Positions 17,497-26,218 of a stretch of 64,000 nt of DNA are shown piece by piece; position 1 is the stretch's first letter, and every line of letters starts with the position of its first letter. The translations under genes were made by a program, and so were the position numbers. Location of the stretch: NCBI RefSeq assembly GCF_014217565.1, contig NZ_CP043661.1, positions 6,076,001-6,140,000 of the forward strand, read 5' to 3'. Under the pieces are notes generated by a model. The model did no database searches. It had not been told where the DNA came from and saw nothing but the letters and a program-made list of their open reading frames with translations. Source of the stretch: Kribbella qitaiheensis. GTDB lineage: Bacteria; Actinomycetota; Actinomycetes; Propionibacteriales; Kribbellaceae.

Positions 17497-18024
17497 ATGA
17501 ACAGCACACCCGGGATCGTGTCGAGCGATCCCCGATCCATCGCGGTCCGCAGCATCCAGATCATGGCGGACGGCGAGCCGGCCGACTTCGAGGAGCTGGT
17601 CCACCCCGACGCCGTCAACCGCGAGGACCAGGTGGAGCCGCCTGCCGCCCGGGTGGGCGGGCCGAAGGGGTTCCAGGCGACCGCCCTGTGGCTTCGGGAG
17701 GCGTTCGCCGGGCTCCACTACGACATCCATCACGTCGTCGCCGAGGGAGATCTGGTCGCCCTGAACTGCACGATGAGCGGTCGTCATGTGGCGCCCTTCG
17801 TCACCTACACGCCCGACGGCGGGGTCGGTACCGCGTTCCCGCCGACCGGCCGGACCTTCGCGGCCACCCAATCGCACTGGCTCCGGATCCAGGACGGCAA
17901 GGTGATCGAGCACTGGGCCAACCGGGACGACCTCGGTCAGGCCGAGCAACTCGGCTGGGTGCCGCCGACGCCGGTCTACCTGTTCCGGATGGCCAGGGCG
18001 AAGTCGAAGGCCAAGCGCGGCTGA
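17497..18024 (+). CDS. SnoaL-like / ester cyclase-type protein
   Basis: A 175-residue single-domain protein of the NTF2-like SnoaL fold. Members include polyketide cyclases and many uncharacterised catabolic proteins. Recognisable features are the helix FEELVHPDAVNRE, the strand segment HHVVAEGDLVALNCTMSG and HWLRIQDGKVIEHWANRDDLG, which is diagnostic of this group. The ATG at 17497 is preceded by GGAGGG. It is divergent from a TetR gene, so it is probably induced by a small molecule. The reaction is unknown. Confidence 0.8.
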   Translation: MNSTPGIVSSDPRSIAVRSIQIMADGEPADFEELVHPDAVNREDQVEPPAARVGGPKGFQATALWLREAFAGLHYDIHHVVAEGDLVALNCTMSGRHVAPFVTYTPDGGVGTAFPPTGRTFAATQSHWLRIQDGKVIEHWANRDDLGQAEQLGWVPPTPVYLFRMARAKSKAKRG

Positions 18025-18200
18025 GCGGCGCCACGCTTTCGCCGTACAGGTGTCTGATCGCGGCGGTTTCAGCACAGTTATGTTCGAGCTTCGTCAGACC
18101 TTGGGCCGGGAGCCGCAGGCGACGGGTTTGGTGGAACTTGAGGGCGGTAACCTCGTGGATGATCGGTGGCTACCGACAGTTGATCGAGGAGGGACCGCGC

Positions 18201-19049
18201 GTGACGACAGTCCCTGCCGAAGGCGACGCGTCCCATGTCATCGACGTGAGCAAGCCCAGCGTCGCGCGGGTGTACGACCTTGCTCTCGGCGGTAAGGACA
18301 ACTACGAGAGCGATCGGGTCATCTACCGGCAGATCATGGAGATCCTGCCCGAGGTCCCTGAGTGGGCGAAAGAGAACCGGCGCTGGCTCCAGCGGGCGGT
18401 CCAGTGGATGAGCCGCGAGCAGCGGATCGACCAGTACCTCGACCTCGGCGCCGGCCTGCCGACCGTGCAGAACACCCACCAGATCGCCCAGGGCGTGAAC
18501 CCGATGGCCAAGGTGGTGTACGTCGACAATGATCCGTCGGTGATCGCCCACGGCCGGGCGCTGCTGATGGACAACGAGCGGACCGATTTCGCGGCCGCCG
18601 ACTTCACCAGGCCGGACGAGGTGCTCTCCGATCCGGCGGTGAAGGAGACGCTGGACTTCAACCGTCCGGTCGGGCTGATCCAGGCACTGGTCCTGCACCA
18701 CATCGGCGACCTCGACGAGGTCCTGGCGAACCAGGCCGAGTACCTGGCCAAACTCCCGTCCGGGTCGTGTGTGGCGATCAGCCACGCCTGCAACCCGCGC
18801 GACGGCAGCGAGGCGGCGACGCTGGCGGCAGTGTTCGAGGACAAGTTCCGGCCGCATTTCCCGTCGCTCCGCTTCCGGTCGCCGGCCGAGGTCACCTCGA
18901 TGTTCGGCGACTTCGAACTGGCCGAACCGGGCCTGGTCCGGCTGTTCGACTGGTACGAGCCGGGCGCCCAGCCCGAAGAGAGCCCGGCTGAGAACTACCG
19001 CGCTGCCGCGAGCCAGTTCCTCATCTGCGGAGTGGCCCGCAAACCCTAG
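18201..19049 (+). CDS. SAM-dependent methyltransferase, DUF574 family
   Basis: A 282-residue methyltransferase of the actinobacterial DUF574 family. The hallmark N-terminus PSVARVYDLALGGKDNYESD is present, followed by the SAM-binding region DQYLDLGAGLPT, the acidic strand end VVYVDNDP and the VLHHIGD motif. The GTG at 18201 has GAGGAGG upstream; earlier in-frame starts lack one. The acceptor substrate is unknown. It ends 4 bp inside the convergent gene's last codons. Confidence 0.88.
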   Translation: MTTVPAEGDASHVIDVSKPSVARVYDLALGGKDNYESDRVIYRQIMEILPEVPEWAKENRRWLQRAVQWMSREQRIDQYLDLGAGLPTVQNTHQIAQGVNPMAKVVYVDNDPSVIAHGRALLMDNERTDFAAADFTRPDEVLSDPAVKETLDFNRPVGLIQALVLHHIGDLDEVLANQAEYLAKLPSGSCVAISHACNPRDGSEAATLAAVFEDKFRPHFPSLRFRSPAEVTSMFGDFELAEPGLVRLFDWYEPGAQPEESPAENYRAAASQFLICGVARKP

Positions 19050-20098
19050 TCGCCGCGGTTGGGGGTGGGGGTTGCTTCCAGCTTGCGGCGGATCAGGATC
19101 AGGCTTTTGGGTGTGCCGTTGTCGAGGGCGCTGGTGACCTGGTCGAGCACGAGCAGGTACTGCTCCTTGTCCGGCCAGTCGAGCGGAACCGAGGAGACCC
19201 GGGCGCTCGCGCAGCGGATCTCGAGGCGGAATCGCAGGACGAGGTGTTCGTTCTCGTAGGCAGGGTCCTTCGTCAGGTTCTTCGCGAGCTGGAGCTCCGC
19301 GAGCAGTTCCTCGCGAGCCTGCTGAGCGACGGCGTACTGGTCGTGGGTCTCCTGCCAGGCGCGAGCGCCGTCGACTGCCTGCTGGAGTGCGACGGCGACG
19401 AGCGCGATGATGCCGGTCTTGATGGCTTCGGCGACCATCGGATCCCCGACGGCCAGCGCGCCGAGTGGCGTCGAGGCCACCGCGATCGTGACCAGCAAGG
19501 CGATCTTGAGGATGAAACCGACCAGACCGTCGAGCTGCGAATGGTCCCGGCTGACTTCGATCTCCTGCAGCTTCGTCCGCACCTGCTGGATCTGCGCCAG
19601 CGCCTGCTCACGGTCGGCGGAGCCGAGCTCGCCACGCGCGGCCAGGGAAGCCAGTACTCCGTCGACGTCGGCCCGGGTGAGGTGGAGGAGCTCGGCCACG
19701 TCGGCCAGCGGCAGGTAGCCGAGCTCGTCGATCGCCACCAGTTGCGGGACGACCTTCCGCACCTGCTTCTTCGTACGCCGGCTGCCGGCCGGCGCGCGCA
19801 ACTTGGCCGCGGCGGAGGCGAGCAACGCGTCCAGATCGCCGATCACCTCGCGCAAGGCGTTGTCGGCCAGCTTCTTGTCACCCGCGTCGAGAGCGGCCAA
19901 TCGGGCCCGCTCATGCTGCATCAGAGTCTGCTGTCCGGGCGGCCCGGCCGAAATCGCCTGCGCGTCGTCATCACTCGGCACCGGCGATCCGAACTCGTCG
20001 TACTCCGGCAGCTTGCCCGGCCGGGAATCCAGCCCCTTCCCGCCCACCACCGCCGACAGCGCGTCGTCCCGCTTCGGCCCAGGCCTCGAAAAACTCAA
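19046..20098 (-). CDS. Unrecognised coiled-coil membrane-associated protein
   Basis: I do not recognise a family. The predicted 350-residue protein has an Arg/Asp-rich N-terminus, helical Ala/Leu/Glu-rich segments (DALLASAAAKL, EQALAQIQQVRTKLQEIE) suggesting coiled coil, and one or two hydrophobic helices at about residues 215-265 (ILKIALLVTIAVAS, GIIALVAVAL). LPLADVAELLHLTRADVDGVLASL could be a small winged-helix-like segment. I choose a TTG start at 20098 because GGAGGAG lies 4 bases upstream; a GTG farther up would place codons inside the hairpin repeat. It lies 70 bp downstream of the epoxide hydrolase on the same strand. Confidence 0.65.
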   Translation of the reverse strand: MSFSRPGPKRDDALSAVVGGKGLDSRPGKLPEYDEFGSPVPSDDDAQAISAGPPGQQTLMQHERARLAALDAGDKKLADNALREVIGDLDALLASAAAKLRAPAGSRRTKKQVRKVVPQLVAIDELGYLPLADVAELLHLTRADVDGVLASLAARGELGSADREQALAQIQQVRTKLQEIEVSRDHSQLDGLVGFILKIALLVTIAVASTPLGALAVGDPMVAEAIKTGIIALVAVALQQAVDGARAWQETHDQYAVAQQAREELLAELQLAKNLTKDPAYENEHLVLRFRLEIRCASARVSSVPLDWPDKEQYLLVLDQVTSALDNGTPKSLILIRRKLEATPTPNRGD

Positions 20099-20106
20099 CT
20101 CTCCTC

Positions 20107-20172
20107 CTAGTGCCCCGAGGTGCGTGCCTGGGCGCCGGTCCACGTCAAAGAACTTCGGACTCGGGGCACTAG
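20107..20172. repeat. Hairpin repeat element, copy 1
   Basis: Arms CTAGTGCCCCGAG and CTCGGGGCACTAG (13 bp, perfect) enclose a 40-base interior with the core CCGGCGCCCAGGCACGCACC on the minus strand. It fills the whole gap between the epoxide hydrolase and the gene at 19046-20098, and its outer arm contains the epoxide hydrolase stop codon. It aligns for over 50 bp with the element at 61667. Confidence 0.75.
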
Positions 20173-21323
20173 AACGCGCCGACATCCACAACACTAGTGC
20201 GCGGTAGGGAATTCGAGCCGTCCGCCCGCTGGAACCGGCTGAAGGCGGCCCGGAGGTCGGCCATCCAGTCGTCCGGTGCCGAGTGAGCGGCGAAGTGGTT
20301 GCCGGAGGTGTACTCCGTCCAGGAGACCAGACCGGTGTGGTCATGCTCGGCCAGCGAGCGGATCGAGCGGTAGTCGTTGGCGAACTGGGCCACTGCCAGC
20401 GGGGCACTCGATGTCTGACGCCGGCCGGTACGGGACGCCTCGTAGTACAGGCGCATCGAGGAGGCGACGGTGCCGGTCAGCCAGTACGTCATCACGTTGG
20501 TGAGCACGAACTCCAGGTCGTGGCCACCGCGGTAGATCAGATCCATCCAGCCGAGCAGCCCGACCGGCGAGTCCGACAACGCGTGCGCGAGGCTCTGCGG
20601 CTGCTGAGACTGCAGTACGTCGTACGCGCTCATCGTCTGCCCGTACCACTCGCGGTCGGCGAGCACAGCCGGGTCGTCGATGACTTCGCCCGGTCGTGGC
20701 TCCGCGAAGACCTGGGTGACGTGCATGCCGATCACGTCCGAGGGGAACAATCGCCCCAATGCCAAGGAGACCGACGACCCCCAATCGTTGCCTGCAGCAC
20801 CGAAGCGGTCGTAGCCGAGCCGCTTCATCAGGGTGTGCCAGGTGACGGCGATCCGCTCCAGGTCCCAGCCGCGATCACGGGTGGGTCCGGAGAACCCGAA
20901 TCCTGGCAGGGACGGAATCACCAGGTGAAATGCCTGCGCCGGATCCCCGTCGTGCTGGCGCGGATCGGTCAGCGGCCCGATCACGTCGAGGAACTCGAAC
21001 ACGGATCCGGGCCAGCCGTGGGTCAGGATCAGCGGCGTCGCATCCGGCTCTGGCGACCGCACGTGCAGGAAGTGCACCCGCTGCCAGTCGATCACCGTGC
21101 TGTACTGCGGAAACGCGTTCAGTCGCGCCTCCCACCGACGCCAGTCGTAGTGGTCTCGCCAGTACGCCACCTGCTGCCGGACATGCCCACCCGGTACGCC
21201 GTAATCCCAGTCGCTGTCCGGAATCTCCTGCGCCCACCGAACCCGCGCCAATCGCTCAGCGAGATCGTCAAGCACCCGCTCCGGTACCGCCACCTGATCC
21301 GGCTTGATCGCACCGATACTCAT
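20169..21323 (-). CDS. Epoxide hydrolase (microsomal type, EHN domain)
   Basis: Alpha/beta-hydrolase of 384 residues that opens epoxides to diols. The N-terminal EHN lid domain (residues about 8-110) has RLARVRW and WRRWEARLN. The oxyanion motif is HGWPGS, the nucleophile Asp sits in GNDWGSS, and the catalytic His in GNHFAAHSAPDD. Two lid Tyr (EWYGQT and RLYYEAS) fit the activating tyrosines. The stop codon lies in the arm of the hairpin repeat, and gene 19046 follows on the same strand. Substrate unknown. Confidence 0.9.
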   Translation of the reverse strand: MSIGAIKPDQVAVPERVLDDLAERLARVRWAQEIPDSDWDYGVPGGHVRQQVAYWRDHYDWRRWEARLNAFPQYSTVIDWQRVHFLHVRSPEPDATPLILTHGWPGSVFEFLDVIGPLTDPRQHDGDPAQAFHLVIPSLPGFGFSGPTRDRGWDLERIAVTWHTLMKRLGYDRFGAAGNDWGSSVSLALGRLFPSDVIGMHVTQVFAEPRPGEVIDDPAVLADREWYGQTMSAYDVLQSQQPQSLAHALSDSPVGLLGWMDLIYRGGHDLEFVLTNVMTYWLTGTVASSMRLYYEASRTGRRQTSSAPLAVAQFANDYRSIRSLAEHDHTGLVSWTEYTSGNHFAAHSAPDDWMADLRAAFSRFQRADGSNSLPRTSVVDVGAF

Positions 21324-21431
21324 GTCACTCCCTAGGCTCGAAACCGCTCTCGAGCCGTACGTCGTAGCCCCGCGCCTGAACTCGACATTCTGTGAGTCAG
21401 GCGCGGGAGACGACGACGTGGAAGTTGTTCG

Positions 21432-22430
21432 TCAGGCGAGACCGGTGAGGGAAGAGATCGTTGCCTTGTGCAAGTGGGTGATCACGTTCAGGGTCTTCGG
21501 GTCCGAGCGGTAGGTGTGCGAGCCCGACTCGAAGACGAGGTAGGCGCGGCCGCCGTACTCGGTCACTCCCTCGGACATGCTCGGCGCGCGGAAGCAGCTC
21601 AGCTTCGCCTTGTCGAGATCCGGCTGGCCGCGGCGGACGACGTACAGGTTGCTGCGGTTCGTCCGTCCGTAGGAGGTGCTGAAGACGAAGTGGGTGCCGG
21701 TGACGAGCAGGCCCTGGGTCTTGGCCGGCACCTCCCACGCCTTGTTGATCGTGGTCAGCGAGCCGTTGCTGTTGATCTTGTACTGGTACATCTTGTCGCG
21801 GCCCTTGTCGTTGAACTTGCCGGACCAGATGTAGCCGCCGTAGCTGGTCAGGAACGACGCGCCGTAGACCTTGCGGTCGGGGCCGACGGGCTTGATGAGC
21901 GGCGTACCGGCCTTCTTGAGCCCGGCCTTGAGGTCGGACAGCCGGTACTTGCGGATCGTGTTGGTGCCACCCTGCACGAACGCCCAGCCGTTGCTGGTGG
22001 TGATGCCGCCGCCGTGTGTCGGGGCGATCGCGACCACGCCGACGGTCTTGTTGGTGGCCGGGTCGATGCCGATGATCTGCGAGTTCGAGCCGGTGCGGTA
22101 GGCCGCGACCAGCAGCAGGTCCTTGCTGCCGTCCCAGTTCCACCAGGTACCGATGCCCTGCGGCGTGTGCGTCGAAAGGTTCGGCACCGCCGCGCTGTTG
22201 CTGAAGCGAGCGTCGTAGACCTTCGAGGCGGACGGCCCGTCGTAGAACGGCTTGCCGCCGGTCGCGGTACTACAGCTGATCGCCTGGACCGAAGCCGTGT
22301 TCTGGGTCGCTGCCTGCGAAGAGTCAGATCCGGTCAGTGCGACCGTGACAGCGGTTCCGGTACCCAGAACGCCTGCCAGGCCGAGCGCGATGACCGTACG
22401 GCGACGGGGAAAGGTGGTCGGGAGCAACAT
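21432..22430 (-). CDS. Secreted protein of unknown function, probable propeller fold
   Basis: A 332-residue exported protein. The N-terminus (PRRRTVIALGLAGVLGTGTA) is a signal peptide and the mature start is Ser/Ala/Thr-rich. The body has repeated short strands with IIGIDPATNKTVGVV, WAFVQGGTNTIRKYRL and LYVVRRGQPDL, typical of propeller-like surface proteins. I recognise no enzyme motif. It stands alone, divergent from nothing close; the IMPase gene upstream is on the same strand, 51 bp away. Confidence 0.75.
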   Translation of the reverse strand: MLLPTTFPRRRTVIALGLAGVLGTGTAVTVALTGSDSSQAATQNTASVQAISCSTATGGKPFYDGPSASKVYDARFSNSAAVPNLSTHTPQGIGTWWNWDGSKDLLLVAAYRTGSNSQIIGIDPATNKTVGVVAIAPTHGGGITTSNGWAFVQGGTNTIRKYRLSDLKAGLKKAGTPLIKPVGPDRKVYGASFLTSYGGYIWSGKFNDKGRDKMYQYKINSNGSLTTINKAWEVPAKTQGLLVTGTHFVFSTSYGRTNRSNLYVVRRGQPDLDKAKLSCFRAPSMSEGVTEYGGRAYLVFESGSHTYRSDPKTLNVITHLHKATISSLTGLA

Positions 22431-22481
22431 CTATTCCTCTCAAAAGTCGGACCTTTCGACCCTAACTTCCGCGGAGGTTCA

Positions 22482-23323
22482 TCAGTCGGTGGCTTCGTAA
22501 GCGGTGAGGAATCGGTTCAGGGCGACCGGGTTCAGGTCGGATGTGTAGGCGGCGTAGCCGGGCTGGTTCCAGCCGTCGGCGCCGAAGCCGTGGTAGAGAC
22601 CTCCCGCTTGTTCGACGATCAGGCGGCCGGCGCAGATGTCCCAGGCGTTGACCGAGGTGCCCATGGCGGCGTCGATCCAGCCCGCGCCGACGTGCGCGAG
22701 GCTGAGGGCCGCGCTGCCCGAGCGGCGCAGAGTCCCGTACGACGTGGCGAGGTCGCCGAAGCGGGCCAGTCCCTCGGCTCCGTCGGTGGCGACATCGCGA
22801 GCGCTCGGGTAGCCGGTGATGATGAACGCCTCGGCCTCGTCGCGGTAACCGGTCGAGCGGATCGGGCTCCCGTTGTGCCAGGCGCCCGACAGATCGGCGG
22901 TGAAGAGATCTCCGGACATCGGGTCGAGGATCGCGCCGGCCACGATCCGCCCGTCGACGACGGCACCGATCGACGTACAGAAAAAGGCCAGGCCGCGGGC
23001 GAAGTTCGCCGTACCGTCGATCGGGTCGACGTACCAGGTGACGTCGCCGGTGCCTTGGTGGGCGCCGTCCTCCTCGCCGACGATGCTGCTGCCGGGGACA
23101 TTGGCGGTGAGCGATTTGGTGATGGCTTCCTCGGCCCGCCGGTCGTGCTCGGTGACCGGGTCGTGCTGGTCGCGCTTGAACTCGATGTTCATCGTGCTGC
23201 GGAAGGCCGCTCGGAGGTCATCGGCGACGAGCCGGGGCCCGCCTCTGCGGCGGCAGCGCGGAGTTCCGCGGAGTACGCGACCACGGTGGCATCGGGGCTG
23301 GCTGGACCATCGACGGAGGACAT
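22482..23323 (-). pseudogene. Inositol monophosphatase-family gene with a -1 frameshift
   Basis: The Mg-dependent IMPase/HisN-like fold is intact over most of the gene: DPVTEHDRRAEE, VGEEDG, the metal site WYVDPIDGTANF and the C-terminal NAWDICAG. From the ATG at 23323 the first 30 codons read as a typical family N-terminus (VVAYSAELRAAAAEAG), but the frame then breaks at 23234-23240 in GGGCCCC. One added C restores 280 residues. A functional truncated start at MNIEFKRD would lack the first helix. It is either a sequence error or a recent mutation. Substrate could be inositol phosphate, histidinol phosphate or a nucleotide. Confidence 0.65.
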
Positions 23324-23418
23324 CGGGCTCCAAGGGAAGGCAGTCGGGACGCGTCCACCCTATGGCCTGCATGTAAGGATCAAGTCCGGGCATGTCAGGA
23401 TCAACTGAGGAGGCCGGC

Positions 23419-24657
23419 ATGGGTGGATTGCGGAACTGGGCGGGGAACATCGAGTTCGGCGCGGAGCAACTGGACGTGCCGGAGTCGGTCCTGGAGTTGC
23501 AGGGGCTCGTCGCCGGCAGCGACAAGGTCCGGGTGCTCGGAACCGGCCATTCGTTCAACCGGATCGCGGACAGCCCTGGGCGGCTGGTGTCGATAGCGGA
23601 CCTGCCACAGGTGTTGCAGATCGACGAAGAAGCGAGCACGGTCACGATCTCGGCCGGTCTGCGGTACGGCGAGGTGACGGCTGCTGTCCAGGCCCAGGGT
23701 TTCGCCTTGCACAACCTCGGATCGCTGCCGCACATCTCGGTCGCCGGGGCGTGCGCGACCGGGACGCACGGTTCCGGTGACACCAACAAGCCGCTGGCCG
23801 CAGCGGTTTCCGGGCTGGCTTTCATCAGCGCCGACGGGGAGCTCACCGGGCTGAACCGTGACGATCCGGATTTCGCCGGTGCGGTGATCTCGCTCGGCGC
23901 GCTCGGGGTGATGGTGCGGATGAGGCTCGACCTGCAACCGGCGTACGAGATCAGTCAGATGGTGTACGACGGGCTGCCGGTCGAGCGACTCAGCTCGGAC
24001 CTCGACGAGGTCTTCGGCTCGGCGTACTCTGTCAGCGCGTTCACCGACTGGGCCGACCCCGACGTGATGGTCTGGCGGAAGTCCAAGGACACCACCTTCG
24101 AGCCCGAATGGCTGGGTGCCCGGATCGCCGACGGACCGCGGCACCCGATCAAGGTGATGCCGGCCGACTTCGCCACCCAGCAGGGTGGCGTCCGCGGGCC
24201 GTGGAACGAGCGGCTGCCGCACTTCCGGCTCGAGTTCACCCCGAGCAACGGCGAGGAGCTGCAGTCCGAGTACTTCGTACCGCGGGATCGCGCCGCCGAG
24301 GCCTTCACCGAATTACGGGCCCTGGGCAACCAAATGGCAGGCCTGCTGCAGGTCTCCGAGATTCGGACGATCGCAGCCGACGACCTCTGGCTCAGCCCGA
24401 GCCAGGGGCGGGACACGGTCGCGCTGCACTTCACCTGGGTCCCCGACCAGCAAGCCGTCATGCCGGTCCTGGCGGAGCTGGAGGAGAAGATCCTTCCGCT
24501 CGGAGCCCGCCCGCACTGGGGCAAGGTCTTCGCCGCAGACGCCGGCGTGCTGCGGGATTGCTACCCGAAGGTGCCGGACTTCACCGCGTTGACGACGAAG
24601 TACGACCCGGACGGCAAGTTCCGCAACGACTATCTGGAGACCTACCTGCCGCGCTAG
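23419..24657 (+). CDS. Alditol/xylitol oxidase-type flavoprotein
   Basis: FAD-dependent oxidase of 412 residues, close to Streptomyces alditol oxidase in length and motifs, which oxidises xylitol or sorbitol to the aldose with H2O2 release. The FAD-linking His is in GTGHSFNRIAD, and the family start NWAGNI is present; ATGTHGSGD and the C-terminal HWGKVF segment also fit. The start at 23419 has GAGGAGG 6 bases upstream; an ATG at 23392 would add nine residues. It is divergent from the IMPase gene. Sugar-lactone oxidase activity is the alternative. Confidence 0.88.
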   Translation: MGGLRNWAGNIEFGAEQLDVPESVLELQGLVAGSDKVRVLGTGHSFNRIADSPGRLVSIADLPQVLQIDEEASTVTISAGLRYGEVTAAVQAQGFALHNLGSLPHISVAGACATGTHGSGDTNKPLAAAVSGLAFISADGELTGLNRDDPDFAGAVISLGALGVMVRMRLDLQPAYEISQMVYDGLPVERLSSDLDEVFGSAYSVSAFTDWADPDVMVWRKSKDTTFEPEWLGARIADGPRHPIKVMPADFATQQGGVRGPWNERLPHFRLEFTPSNGEELQSEYFVPRDRAAEAFTELRALGNQMAGLLQVSEIRTIAADDLWLSPSQGRDTVALHFTWVPDQQAVMPVLAELEEKILPLGARPHWGKVFAADAGVLRDCYPKVPDFTALTTKYDPDGKFRNDYLETYLPR

Positions 24658-25340
24658 GTCAGATCGACCAACGCGAGGGGCAGATCGCCGATCGGGTGCT
24701 GGGTGACGTCGGTGGCACGGAGCAACGTGCCGCTGACGTGCCGGGCGCTGTTACTCAGCACGATCCGGCCCTCGGCGTTGACGATGGCAACGGTTCGGCC
24801 GGTGGCCCGCAGTGACGGCAGGACGGCCTTCTCGAAGGTGAACACCCGGACGTCCGCGCCGGCCACTCCGACGAACCGGTCGCCGGCGACGACGGGCACG
24901 GTGAAGGTGAGCGTGTAGTCGTCCGTGCAGAGGTAGTCGACGTACGGACCGGTGATGTGCCGGCGGCCGGTGTCGCGCGGCACCTCGAACCAAGGCAATG
25001 AGCCGTAGTCGTAGAAGTTCTCGCCGCGCGGATCGGTGTCCACGATCAGCCGGTCCGGCGCGCCGTTGCGGAGCATGAACCACTCCAGCCACCAGCGCGA
25101 GTCGGCCAGCACGTCCACCGCAGCGACGTACCCGGCGCCCTGGATCCGCCCGGCCGCATCGGCCAGGGTCGGCAGCACCAGTTTGCTGACGCCCGTGAGA
25201 TCCGTACGCCGGACAGCGTCACGATCCGCGAAGACGTCCCGCACCTCGGCCGCGATCCGGTCAGCCAGGCCGAAAGCCTCGCCCGCCACCGCGTCGACCA
25301 GGCTCAAGATACTCGCGACGCCCTCAGTCCGTGTGCTCAT
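24654..25340 (-). CDS. Cache-domain sensor-like protein, soluble
   Basis: A 228-residue protein with a Cache/PDC-type small-molecule-binding domain: WLEWFMLRNG, FYDYGSLPWFEVPRDTG, YVDYLCTDDYTLTFTVPV and GVAGADVRV. Unlike chemoreceptors and kinases it has no membrane helix and no output domain. Its ATG overlaps the GntR stop (TGATG), so the two are co-translated. Because GntR is divergent from a polyamine-use operon, this may bind a pathway metabolite and modulate regulation. That role is inference. Confidence 0.7.
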   Translation of the reverse strand: MSTRTEGVASILSLVDAVAGEAFGLADRIAAEVRDVFADRDAVRRTDLTGVSKLVLPTLADAAGRIQGAGYVAAVDVLADSRWWLEWFMLRNGAPDRLIVDTDPRGENFYDYGSLPWFEVPRDTGRRHITGPYVDYLCTDDYTLTFTVPVVAGDRFVGVAGADVRVFTFEKAVLPSLRATGRTVAIVNAEGRIVLSNSARHVSGTLLRATDVTQHPIGDLPLALVDLT

Positions 25341-26092
25341 CAATCCTCCAGCGTTGGCGTCGTGAGTCTGAGGTCGATCAGGCGTGCCGTCGAGTCCGCG
25401 ACGCGTTCCTCGGCGGCGGCTCGGGCTGCCTCGGGGTCGGCGTCGGCGATCGCCGCGACGACGGTCCGGCAGCTTTGCACGGTCAGCCGATGGCTCTCGT
25501 CGTCGCCGAACGCGAGCCACAGCAGGGTGCCGACCTCGGCCTGCAGGCTCACTTCCGCGCGGTAGAGCCGGGTGGACTGGGCCGTGGCGGCGACCTCGAT
25601 GTGGAACTGCGCGTCGGCCCGCCGCCGGGCACCGGCGCCGTCTGCGTTGTCCAACGCGTCGCAGACGCCGTTCAGGCGCTTGACGTCCTGCGGCGTGGCT
25701 CGTTCGGCGGCCAGTCGCGCGGCCGTACCGGCGATGGCGCTGTAGTGGTCACCGAGATCGCGGAGCTGGGCGAGGCTCAGCTCGGCCAGCCGGTCCCGCA
25801 CGATCGCGGTCGACATCTCTTCCTGGGCCTTGACGAAACTGCCGCCGCCGCGGCCGCGCCTGGTCCGGATCAGCCCGCGCTGGCGGAGGGCGGAGAGTGC
25901 CTCGCGGATGGTCGTGGTGGAGACGCCGAAGATGCCGGCCAGGTCGGCCTCGCCGGGGAGCTGCTCGGAGTCGGGCAGCAGACCGAGCGCGATCGCGTCG
26001 GTGAGGCGCCGGGCCACCAGTTCGGACCGGCTCAGCGATTCCAGCGGCGCGAACACGGCCGCCGCACCGCTGCCGTAGAACCGCAGCGCCAT
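25340..26092 (-). CDS. GntR-family regulator, FadR/FCD subfamily
   Basis: Regulator of 250 residues. The winged helix (residues about 20-85) has LPGEADLAGIFGVSTTTIREALSALRQRGLIRTRRGRGGGSFV. The helical FCD ligand domain follows with the metal-type His in FHIEVAATAQ and the second in SHRLT. The start is the ATG at 26092, 126 bp from the divergent aldehyde dehydrogenase start. An inverted repeat in that gap is a candidate operator. Most likely it represses the polyamine/GABA genes. Confidence 0.87.
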   Translation of the reverse strand: MALRFYGSGAAAVFAPLESLSRSELVARRLTDAIALGLLPDSEQLPGEADLAGIFGVSTTTIREALSALRQRGLIRTRRGRGGGSFVKAQEEMSTAIVRDRLAELSLAQLRDLGDHYSAIAGTAARLAAERATPQDVKRLNGVCDALDNADGAGARRRADAQFHIEVAATAQSTRLYRAEVSLQAEVGTLLWLAFGDDESHRLTVQSCRTVVAAIADADPEAARAAAEERVADSTARLIDLRLTTPTLED

Positions 26093-26169
26093 TCCACCCA
26101 CCCTTCTGGCCGTCGATCGGACACAGGTCCGACACGGTTGCAGAGTATTCCGGCCGATCGCTTGAACTT

Positions 26170-26191
26170 TAACATCTGATTTCATATGTTT
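26170..26191. promoter_or_regulatory. Inverted repeat in the GntR/aldehyde dehydrogenase gap
   Basis: TAACAT and ATGTTTA arms lie 10 bp apart, 28 bp above the aldehyde dehydrogenase start, in an A/T-rich island. The position suits a GntR operator; the sequence is not a match to the FadR consensus, so confidence is limited. Confidence 0.4.
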
Positions 26192-26218
26192 ACGCCCACT
26201 CAAGGCGAGGAGAGCGGG

